Source: Bettongia penicillata ogilbyi (lineage: Eukaryota; Chordata; Mammalia; Diprotodontia; Potoroidae). Taken from it: 64,000 nucleotides of DNA. Under the pieces are notes generated by a model, which did not search any database, was not told the origin of the DNA, and worked only from the letters and a program-made list of their open reading frames with translations. The position numbers were made by a program, and so were the translations under genes. Location of the stretch: positions 1,344,182-1,408,181 of the forward strand of contig JAJHZJ010000808.1 of the NCBI GenBank assembly GCA_023548195.1, written 5' to 3'. Each line of letters begins with the position of its first letter. Position 1 is the stretch's first letter. Positions 55,498-64,000 of this stretch are shown in pieces.

Positions 55498-56265
55498 AGG
55501 AAGGATGTTAGGATAGTGGACAGAGTACTGGACTTGGAGAGATAAGGTCATGCCTTATAATTCTAACTCTGACAAGATGTATGACCACAGTCAAGTCACT
55601 TAAATACCGTCTATAAAATAGGCATCTGTAGTACCTACATTTCAGGGTTGTAATGATACTGAGAACTAGGTCTGGAACTAGTCAGAGGACCAGAGTTCAA
55701 ATCTTACCTTTGGTATTCACTATGTGACCTTGGGCATATAACTTTATCCTCCAGGGCCTCAGTTTCCTCATCTACAAAATAAAGGGGTAGGAATAATTGA
55801 CCACTGAGGTCCCTTCCAGGTGTTTAGCAGTGGTCTCATTAAATGAGAAAATGGATTTAAAACACTTTGCAAATGTTAAGTGCTATATAAATGCCAATTA
55901 TTATTAGAGACAAGAGAACTGGATTTGGAGTCAGGACAAGCGAGATTCAAATCCCACCTCAGGCACTTACTAGTGGTGAAACTCTGGGCAAGTCACTTAA
56001 CCTCTCTATGCCTCAGTTTCCTCATCTATAAAATAAGTTGGGGAACAACTTGATGGCCTTCTGGGATCCCTTGCAACTCTAAAATTAAGATCCTAACTTA
56101 TTAATAGTATGGTTCTAAACAAGTTATATGCCCTTCTGAACCTTAGTTTCCTTCTCTGTAAAATGAGATTATGGCCCTAACATCATAGACTTGTTCTGAA
56201 GCTTAACTATCATTCACACAAAGCACTTTGAAAATTTTAAAGGAAGGGCTATCAAATTTTATATA
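55498..56265 (+). repeat. Cluster of four sense SINEs, one nested
   Basis: A CORE-SINE (55498-55660, tail 55836-55905) is interrupted by a MIR (about 55661-55835, 'gagttcaaatcttacctttg'). A second MIR (55905-56092, 'gagattcaaatcccacctca') and a headless SINE (56095-56265, 'tttccttctctgtaaaatga') follow. Confidence 0.7.
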
Positions 56266-57298
56266 GTACTAATATTATTTTTAATAATTAATGGTAGGTT
56301 AAATTTGAAACAAATAATTGTCCAAAATGGCTGATGTTACAAGACTAAGGAATTGAGAGAAGACTGATGTTTACAACATTGGTAAGAAAACTGAGAGGGA
56401 AATTGAAAGTTTTAACTCAATATGATAGGATAGCCCCATCAATCAAACCCAAGTAATCTGGCATCCCTCTCTTCAGACAGTCACCAAAGGTCATGCATCC
56501 AGAGTAATTCACTTGAGGATGCTGGCAGTGTCCAACAAGTGAACTTAGAGGTGAAAGGGCAGAGATATTTTAGAACAAAGAAAAGGCCATCTGCCTCAAC
56601 ATGCTGAACTTAAACCTCAGTCTGGAGTTGAACAACTCTCAGAGGGCGACAACAGAAAAAAATTGTGAGTGTTTGTATCCAGCTGGGCTCAGAAAGTGTT
56701 TATGCTCACAAGCCATAGAGACCAGAGGAGTTGAAGGCAACAACGTTTAGGTTCCTACTGCTCAGTACACCCAGTGTCATGCTAGGAACTGTTATTTTAT
56801 GTTTTCCATTATTATAACAACAACTGAGAATATATCATTTGAATTCCATGTATTTAAAATGCCTTCTTTTATTTTCTTTTCTCTTTTCTCTCCTGCCCCA
56901 TCCTCCTCAGTGTATGAAGCCCCTTTAATACTACCAGAATTTACTTTTGAAACATATGCATTTATCCAGGACCAGGGCCAGGAGCTTAACAAAACAAAAT
57001 AAAACTTTATATCTCTTGGGTTCATATTCGCATAATTTTATTGACTTTATTATCTATCCTGTGATCTAAAAATGCATACCAGTCAGTGTCAAAGACTGAA
57101 CTTACTATCATTGTATACGCATCTGTATAAGCTGATCTTAATAAATATTATTTAGAGACATTACCACCTTCAGGACCAATAGATATTATCATACCACATT
57201 ATACAAGTGTTTATATAATACAAATAATTCAGTTTATGATAACTAATATTAGCATATTTATCTCATAACATTATTATTATACAAACTTGTATAAACAT
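56266..57298. other. No gene; AT-rich
   Basis: The opposite-strand frames 56792-57025 and 56799-57002 overlap each other and have no recognised similarity. Confidence 0.4.
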
Positions 57299-57560
57299 GG
57301 GGTCAGTTAGGTGACACAGTGGAAAGAGTTGTGAGCCCAGAGTCAGGAAGACCTGAGTTCAAATCCAGCCTCAGACGCTTATTATATGACCCTGAGAAAC
57401 CACTGTTTGCCTCAGTTTCCTCAACAGTAAAAAATTGAAATAATAATATATAAATAATTTGCATGATTATCATGAGGTCAAATAAGATAATATTTGCAAA
57501 GCACTTAGTACAGTGCCTGGCCCATAGTAGGTGCCATGTGAATGTTTATGCTTTTTTCCT
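57299..57560 (+). repeat. tRNA-headed CORE-SINE (MIR/MAR type)
   Basis: 'gtcagttaggtgacacagtg', 'gagtcaggaagacctgagtt', 'cctcagacgcttattatatg' and the tail 'gcaaagcacttagtacagtg'. Confidence 0.85.
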
Positions 57561-57619
57561 GCACATAATAGTTATTATTAGATGATGGCTTATTTATATA
57601 ACATAAATATTTTTAAAAT

Positions 57620-57634
57620 ATAATACCTATTATC
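57620..57634. repeat. Target-site duplication, left copy (HAL1 D)
   Basis: The 15-bp 'ataatacctattatc' is repeated exactly at 60579-60593. Confidence 0.9.
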
Positions 57635-58386
57635 AGGGGAGGAGCCAAGATGGCAGAGTAGAAAGACTCACGTATGCTAACTCTGAATCCACAGCTCATA
57701 AATTTCCTGTGAGAAGAACTTCCCACAAATTCTGGATCACTGCAAGGCGCACAGAAACACAGTGGAAGAGATTTCCGTTCCAGAGAGCCTTGGAGAGCCG
57801 TCCCCAGGGGTCCGTTGCACCCCAGAAAGTGGAGCCCACCCCAGCGCTGCCCTGGGCGTGGCCCCAGAGGAACAGATCCGAGCAGGCTTCAGGGACGGAA
57901 CCTCTGGCGGCCGTGAAGGTCCCTCCGCCCACAGACGCTACAGGTCAGTGAGAGAGACGTCTGAGCTGGCCGAGAGGGAAGCAGGGTGTCTCCGTGACTC
58001 AGGCTCCCTCGGGAGGCAGCAGCGGAGGGAGCAGCAGAGACAGAGGCAGAGGCAGCAGTGGTGGCCTGGGACTCCAGAGCAGCAGGCAGAAGTTCAGGTC
58101 TCTGCATAAAACCCCTGAGGCAACTGAGCCTGGGAGGTGGCCCTGCCCCCACCTGCTCCATTACTGAAGGTCTCTGCATAAAGCCCATAAGGGAACTGAG
58201 CCTGGGAGGTGGCCCTGCCCCCACCCAAGCACCAGAACTTAAGCTCACATTGAATAGCAGCCGCTCCCGCCGTGGATAGCCCTGAGACTGGGAAGCAGCA
58301 TTTGAATCTTAGACCCCAAGCACTGGCTGGGCAGATCTAGGCAGGGGTGGAGAGGAATCTCAGAAGTCAGGTAACTGGCTGGGAAA
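57635..58386 (+). promoter_or_regulatory. HAL1 D 5' UTR, presumed internal promoter
   Basis: L1-like 5' UTR with CpG-rich blocks (about 57830-58060). Two units of the 72-bp repeat begin at 58096 and 58168 ('aggtctctgcataaa'). Promoter function is inferred from L1 organisation. The frames on both strands here are GC-rich UTR. Confidence 0.55.
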
Positions 58387-59485
58387 ATGCCCAGAAAAAG
58401 GAAGCAGAATAAGACCATAGAGAACTACTTTATTGGGGAAGAGATGTTCCTTACCCCCTTCATTTCTGATGATGAAGTACAATGCCTGCCATCAGAGGAA
58501 GATGTGGAGGTCGGGGCCTCTCTATCCCAGACATCTGAGGTGGATGTCCAGTGGGCTCAGGCCATGGAAGAGCTCAAAAAGGATTTTGAAAAGCAAGTTA
58601 GACAGGTGGAGGAAAAACTGGGAAGAGAAATGAGAGAGATGCAAGAAAAGCAGGAAAAACGGGTCAATACCTTGCTAAAGGAGACCCAAAAAAATGCTGA
58701 AGAAAATAACACCTTGAAAAATAGGCTCACTCAATTGGCAAAAGAGGTTCAAAAAGCCAATGAGGAGAAGAATGCTTTCAAAAGCAGAATTAGCCAAATG
58801 GAAAAAAGGTTCAAAAGCTCACTGAATTTAATAGTTCTCTCAAGATTAGAATGGAACAGATGGAGGCTAATGACTTTATGAGAAACAAAGAAATCACCAA
58901 AGAAAACCAAAAGAATGAAAAAATGGAAGAGAATGTGAAATATCTCATGGGAAAAACAACTGACCTGGAAAATAGATCCAGGAGAGACAATTTAAAAATT
59001 ATGGGACTACCTGTAAGTAATGATCAAAAAAAGAGCCTAGACATCATCTTCCATGAAATTATCAAGGAAAACTGCCCTGACATTCTAGAACCAGAGGGCA
59101 AAATAAGTATTGAAGAAATCCATCGATCACCACCTGAAAGAGATCCAAAAAGAGAAACTCCTAGGAACATTGTGGCCAAATTCCAGAACTCCCAGCTCAA
59201 GGAGAAAATCTTGCAAGCAGCTAGAAACAATTCCAGTATTGTGGAAATAAAATCAGGATAACACAAGATCTAGCAGCTTCTACGTTAAGGGATTGAAGGG
59301 CGTGGAATAGGATATTCCAGAAGTCAAAGGAACTAGGGCTCAAACCAAGAATCACCTATCCAGCAAAACTGAGTATAATACTTCAGGGGAAAATATGGTC
59401 TTTCAATGAAATCGAGGACTTTCAAGCATTCTTGATGAAAAGACCAGAGCTGAAAAGAAAATTTGACTTTCAAACACAAGAATGA
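58387..59485 (+). pseudogene. L1-type ORF1 of HAL1 D, inactivated
   Basis: Starts at the family ATG ('MPRKRKQNKTIENYF') and continues through an acidic segment and the coiled coil ('FEKQVRQVEEKLGREMREM'). One base is lost at about 58806, which ends the first frame at 58881. A second open run (58851-59261) carries the RRM entry 'TDLENRSRRDNLKIMGLP' and 'RETPRNIVAKFQNSQ'. A 4-bp loss near 59225 and a TGA at 59294-59296 disrupt the C-terminal domain. The family terminus follows, with the stop at 59483. Known role of the family: RNA-binding chaperone of L1 RNPs. It is not expected to be functional now. Confidence 0.9.
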
Positions 59486-60578
59486 GAAGAAGCATGAAAA
59501 AGTAAATAGCAAAGAGAAGTCATAAGGGACTTACCAAAGGTGAACTGCTTACATTCCTACATGGAAAGACAATATTTGTAACTCTTAAAACGTTTCAGTA
59601 TCTGGGTAGTTGGTGGGACCACACACAGATGTACACACGCACACATACACATACATGTACATGCATGCACGCACACACACATACACACAAGCATGCACAC
59701 ACAGAGATAGAGAGCACAGAGTGAATTGAATAGGATGGGACCATATCTTAAAAGAAATTAAGGTAAATGGTGAGAGAGAAATGTAGTGGGAGGAGAGAGC
59801 ATGAAATGGAATGGGGTTAATTATATCTCATTCAAGAGGCAAGCAGGAAACCTTTTAATGGAGGGGAAAAGAGGAGAGCTGAGAAAAAAACATGAAGTTT
59901 ACCCTCATCACATTTGACTAAAAGAAGGAGTAAAATGCACACTCATTTTGGTATGAAAACCTATCTTACAGTACAGAAAAATGGGGAAGAAGGAGATAAG
60001 CAGGGAGGGAGGGATGATGGAAGGGAGGGCAATGGAAGAAGGGAGCAATTTGAGGTCAACACTCTTGGGGAGGGACAGGATCAAAAGAGAGAATAGAAAC
60101 AATGGGAGGCAGAATAGGATGGAGGGAAATACAATTAGTCTTATACAACACGACTGTTATCGAAGTCATTTGCAAAACTACACAGATATGGCCTGTATTG
60201 AATTGCCTGCCTTCCCAAAGGGAATGGGTGGGGAGGGAGGGATGGGGAGAATTTGGAACTCAAAGTTTTAGGAACAACTGTTGAGTATTGTTCTTGCTAC
60301 TAGGAAATAAGAAATACAGGTAATGGGGAATAGAAAGTCATCTGGCCCTACAGGACAAAAGAGAAGATGGGGACAAGAGAAGGGAGGGATGATAAAAGAG
60401 AGGGCAGATTGGTGATAGGGAAAATTAGAATGCTTGGTGTATTGGGTTGGGGGGAGGGGAGAAATGGGGAGAAAATTTGGAACCCAACATTTTGTGAAAA
60501 TGAATGTAAAAAGTTAAATAAATAAATAAATTTAAAAAAAAATATTCAGAAAGAAACCATAAAAAATAAAAATAAAAA
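59486..60578 (+). other. HAL1 D 3' UTR and A-rich tail
   Basis: Contains a mixed CA/TG/CATG repeat (59620-59702), G-rich purine tracts (about 59985-60130 and 60225-60475) and a TAAA/A-rich tail (60514-60578). Small sense frames here (for example 59981-60271) are translations of purine-rich text. Confidence 0.75.
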
Positions 60579-60593
60579 ATAATACCTATTATC
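60579..60593. repeat. Target-site duplication, right copy (HAL1 D)
   Basis: Exact match to 57620-57634. Confidence 0.9.
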
Positions 60594-60689
60594 TAATAGC
60601 TGTGACTAGAGGTTTAAAACTGCTTTCCTCCAGACTGGTACCCCAAATATAGCATCCAGATACCCCAAATATCGCTTGGTAGTCATAAT

Positions 60690-61285
60690 TTTGTACCTTT
60701 GTTCATGAGATTTCCTTTTCTCTCCAGTTGTTCAAACCTTACCCTTCCTTCCAGGATGTCCTTCCACCTCCAAGGAACTTCCTCTGACCCTCTTAGATTA
60801 ACTTGTTTCTGTTCAGAACTCTTAGCTCTTACTTTCTATACCAATTATTTGGATCATAATCATCTACTATCCTGTGACCTTTCTCACTGATAATTTTTTT
60901 ACTTGACCTATCATTATTTACTATAATTTTTCATATCAATCATTATATCTATTATTAATTTGTAGTAACTTTCAATAATACAGGCTTATAAACCTCTTTG
61001 TGGATTCTGAAATGCTTTCCTTCCACATCAGTGAGGAAGTTAGTACTACTGTTATATTCCCATTTTGCAGAAAGGAATTTTAGGCCCTTAAGTGGGCAGG
61101 AGCCCCGGGGCACAAAGCTAGCAGGGGTCAAATGCAGCCCTTCTGAAGCCATCCACTGCTCTTTCCAATACTAGAATGTGAGTTCCCCGAGAACAGGCTT
61201 TGTGTCTTTTGTATTTTCCATAGCATCCAAAGCAGTGCTATGCATAGATTAGGTTAAAAAAAATTACTGAATGAAAGAATATATA
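60690..61285 (+). repeat. L2 LINE 3' region with a MIR inserted
   Basis: 60690-61005: 'cttccacctccaaggaactt' and 'cctctgaccctcttagatta' fit L2. 61171-61285: 'gtgagttccccgagaacagg' and 'cagtgctatgcatagattag' are its terminus. Between them, 61010-61170 is a reversed MIR ('cattttgcagaaaggaattt', 'ggcacaaagctagcagggg'). Confidence 0.6.
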
Positions 61286-61334
61286 AAAATACATACATAT
61301 GTATATACATAAACATATACGTTTACATATATAT

Positions 61335-61580
61335 GAAAGCACATAGATGGCATAGTAGACAGAGCTCTGTACTTGAAGTCAAGGAGACAAATTCAAATCT
61401 GGTCTCAGACACTTAACTAACTGACATTGAACAAGTCACTTAACCCCTGACTGCCTCAGTTTCCTCATCTGTAAAATGGGGATAATAATAGCCCTTGCCT
61501 TCAAGGTTTATTGTGAAGAACAAATGGCATAAAGATCTTAGCACAGTGCCTGGCACACACACACTTAATAAATGTTTGTT
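61335..61580 (+). repeat. tRNA-headed CORE-SINE (MIR/MAR type)
   Basis: 'gatggcatagtagacagagc', 'ttcaaatctggtctcagaca', 'aatggggataataatagccc' and 'gtgcctggcacacacacac', ending near 'taataaatgtttg'. Confidence 0.8.
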
Positions 61581-62560
61581 TAAAAAAAAAAGTATGTCAT
61601 ACATTTTTATGAGATGCTATTTATAATCTCTCTGCTGAGTCGTATAAAATCCTCACATGCCCCTTGAGAGTCAAAAGAGTTTTGTTTCTGTGGGGGAAAC
61701 TTTCCCCGAATAAATTCTTGAATAAGCTTTGCCAAATTTCACATGACTATGTCAGCAGAGAACAGAAAATTAATCCATGACCTTCTGTGGTATTCTGAGT
61801 GAAGAAAAGGGCAGCAGCCTTAATGATCAGTAATGGATGTGATAAATAAGGCTCTAAATAAACCTATTTATCAGAACATTAGAGTTGTTATTAGAAGAGT
61901 ATTTATAAAAAGTATTAAAGAGTATCTGGGAACATTTTATGATATCCAGCTAAATGTTCACTTCTGTATAGAATATGCACAGTATAATGTAGTAGAGTGT
62001 CAAATCCTAGAGCACAGTTTAGCATTACCATTGACATAACATGGTACAACATAGCACAAACCCAACATCTTCTTACCAAACCTTAATTAGACAATCCATC
62101 TGAAAATCTAAGCAGATTCCTTCCCCTGTACTTCACTCCCACCCTTTCAAAATGTTACTTTTTCCTACAGATTTGTAAAATCTGTCAGATCTGTAAAGTC
62201 ATCTCTGGCTTTTCTCAAAATTCATTGAGATTTTAAAAGCAGGGAAATTTAGTTTCATAATAACATTTAAGGTTTTCCAACAAACTTCTGTCAGTATATT
62301 TATATGTTGTAAGATTTTTTAATCTCACAAAGAAACTCTCTCATTGCCAATACTTTAGACACTTGTATCCAAAAGTTCTTCATCTTGCTCATTGAGGAGA
62401 GGAGTGTTATTTTTCAGATATAAAAGTAAATTCCATTTATAAAATGTACGTTTTTCTCTCTGTGGTTTCTGGGATCTCATTCATACTTACCTTTCAATTA
62501 AGAAATGAAAACGTTCTAATGTTCTGTTGAAATGAATGAAATTGTTTTATTTTCTAACAG
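61581..62560. other. No recognisable feature
   Basis: No repeat core. A small near-palindrome with 'agatttgtaaaatctgtcag' lies near 62170. The last 20 bases form a good 3' splice-site context for the candidate exon at 62561. Confidence 0.4.
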
Positions 62561-62765
62561 CAACAGTGGACAATCTGCCTTCAGAAGAAAAGCCAAATGG
62601 TCATGTGGTTTACTACATAAGGAAAAGTTGTGCCTCTAAATCAGGCACCTTGTCGGGCTTATACGGAAATGGCTTACAGTTATTGAGGCACATTATCTAC
62701 AAATCCCAGGGACAGAAGAGAAAGAAGTTCCCTAACCAATCTAATCCACCATGTCTGCACGACTG
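62561..62765 (+). CDS. Candidate internal coding exon, unrecognised gene
   Basis: A 205-bp segment lies between a plausible 3' splice site ('ttgttttattttctaacag', ending at 62560) and a strong 5' splice site ('ctg|gtaaga', exon end 62765). One frame is open throughout (two bases, 67 codons, two bases). It reads 'TVDNLPSEEKPNG' at the start, then a segment with 'YYIRKSCASKSG', and a basic, hydrophilic end ('KSQGQKRKKFPNQS') before 'PPCLHDW'. No repeat overlaps it. I recognise no domain or family. No partner exon is visible, so it could be chance. This is the only place in the window with an open frame plus both splice signals that I noted. Confidence 0.3.
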
Positions 62766-63494
62766 GTAAGAAGTTATGAGAAATGTTCCAGAATATCAAT
62801 TCCTGTTCTCTTTGTATTGCATTTAAAGGAATTCTTGAACACAGTTGTTGCTTCTGAGCAAATCATCTTAGTACATAGTCAGTGAGTAAGGGAATTTCAC
62901 AGGCTTCAGCTCTTGACTACAAATTCAGTATGATTCAACATTTATTAAAAGTCTATAGAGCAGCAGACACTAGATATAAGAAGATCAAAACAGATCTAAA
63001 TCTCCCACCTTCTCTGATAAACTTCACAGTACTCAAATTATATGAAAACACTTCATTTGGTTTATTTCTACATAAGCAAAAGTCATGCCTCTATATTATA
63101 AGACATGGCCACATACTGAAACAAATGTATTTTAATCAATTTTTAAAAATCACCTTAATGATCTAATAGCTGCTATTGTAGGTAATTACTTTCAATCATT
63201 TAGAAGTCCCAATCATTGGATGAACAAAATTTTTTTCCTTAATTAGAAACTTGAGCAACTTTATAGAAAAAAAAATCCCAGCAAATATTAAAGTCTATTT
63301 ATATCACTCTAAATTCTCACCTAATCTTTGATAAGGTACTTATATACATTTTTATATGGCTGCAATGGTATATAAAAACTATCCTGTGTTCTACATTTTT
63401 CACTTAACATCATTCCATAGAAACATTTCCAAGTACTAACATAGTCTTTATTAATTTTTAAGTGCTATAGAATCCAGTATAGCTCATGGGGAAG
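62766..63494. other. Mostly unassigned; short repeat scrap
   Basis: At 62930-63005 'attcaacatttattaaaagt' resembles the start of the 'tactatgtgcc' repeat family. The 94-codon frame 62882-63166 overlaps it and is not supported as a gene. Confidence 0.4.
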
Positions 63495-63661
63495 GCAGAA
63501 TTTTGGGTGGGGACGGGGGCTAGGCAGGAGCTAAAACAATTGGGGTTAAGTAACTTGGCCAGGGATACAGTTAATAAGTGTTGTATCTGAGGCTGAATTT
63601 GAACTCAGGTCCCCCTGACTCCAGAGTAGTTGCTCTATCCACCACCCCATCTAGCTGCCCC
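63495..63661 (-). repeat. WSINE1-like SINE, antisense
   Basis: 'caattggggttaagtaactt', 'gaatttgaactcaggtcccc', 'ctgactccagagtagttgct' and the head 'ccatctagctgcccc' on plus. Confidence 0.75.
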
Positions 63662-64000
63662 TGAAGCCATAATTAACCCTAGGAGTGCCCCAGGTCACAG
63701 TTAGGCACCCTCCCACAGGCCAAGGATAGATAAGGAAGATAGGTATTGATTATGAATTGTTGATAATTCAATGGATTAGTCAGGCCTGATCAATCAGAAT
63801 GGACGACTAGGCTAGAGTTTGGTTAGGTAAATTGCTATAAGAGTAAGTAATAAGATAAGCAAGTACTCATTAGTAAAGTAAGTAGGTTGAGAGGATCCAA
63901 AATGAGGAATCCAGAGAGTGTCAAGAAAGGAAGGTGTGTGGTCAGTAGACTGTGGTCAGGACAGAAAATCAGAGAAGATAGGCAAGACAGTAGTTAGGCC
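63662..64000. other. Unassigned
   Basis: Includes 'ctgatcaatcagaatgg' and 'attgctataagagtaag', which might be CCAAT- and TATA-like parts of an LTR running off the window. Too weak to call. Confidence 0.3.

Larger units (their letters stand above)
57635..60578 (+). mobile_element. HAL1 copy D: complete half-L1 insertion
   Basis: A 2,944-bp insertion bounded by an exact 15-bp target-site duplication, the hallmark of L1-type target-primed reverse transcription. It has the 5' end 'ggagccaagatggcagagta', a 750-bp GC-rich 5' UTR, ORF1 (58387-59485), a 3' UTR with CA-type repeat and G-rich tracts, and an A-rich tail to 60578. No ORF2 is present, although both ends are complete. The element therefore integrated without ORF2, or lost it after insertion at exactly the point where all its relatives lack it. 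Confidence 0.93.

Noticed and set aside
63290..63480. Old L1- or MIR-like text
   Set aside because: Similarity to known repeats was too vague to name.

Overview
The window is repeat-dense nuclear DNA from a mammal, almost certainly a marsupial. Three things point there: many tRNA-headed SINEs with the 'cagtggatagag ... gtgaccctgggcaagtcactt' core, some carrying an RTE-type 3' end; two WSINE1-like SINEs, a type I associate with Australian marsupials; and L1 elements with marsupial-type 3' ends. I could not assign a species. No protein-coding gene of the host can be shown with confidence. The only candidate is one possible exon at 62561-62765 (+).

The dominant feature is a family of half-L1 (HAL1-type) retrotransposons. 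Each has an L1-style 5' UTR and an L1 ORF1 of about 366 codons (coiled coil, RRM and C-terminal domain). ORF1 is followed directly by a roughly 1 kb 3' UTR with a CA/TG repeat, G-rich purine tracts and an A-rich tail. ORF2 (endonuclease and reverse transcriptase) is missing at the same point in every copy. Five copies are present: A (7846-10530, +, old), B (25006-28030, +, inserted in an older L1), C (41023-43197, -), E (40161-44285, +, interrupted by C) and D (57635-60578, +). Copies D and E are bounded by target-site duplications of 15 and 13 bp, so they arrived as single insertions. Copy C has no tail, is cut off in its 3' UTR, sits at a 3-bp microhomology and replaces part of E. That pattern resembles endonuclease-independent insertion.

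Region by region: 1-7800 holds old L2 and MIR-type fragments, one LTR-like piece and a hAT-like piece. 7846-10530 is HAL1 A. 10.5-24 kb is a mosaic of L3/CR1, a deleted L1 ORF2 fragment, tRNA-type SINEs, a 7SL RNA pseudogene and a palindromic hAT MITE. 24.2-28.2 kb is an older L1 split by HAL1 B. 28-40 kb carries another decayed L1, an RTE 3' end, MIR and L2 pieces, a short mariner-like hairpin and microsatellites. 40.1-44.3 kb is the E/C nest. 44.3-57.6 kb has L2 split by WSINE1, an LTR-like region containing a striking 24-bp-stem palindrome (47524-47585), a long ancient repeat, back-to-back L1 pieces and an LTR inserted in a MIR. 57.6-60.6 kb is HAL1 D. The end has L2, MIR, the candidate exon and a WSINE1.

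The HAL1 copies could have moved only with reverse transcriptase supplied in trans by an L1. All ORF1 copies here are broken, so none is expected to make a full protein now. Family names rest on recognition by eye; boundaries without a stated target-site duplication are approximate.
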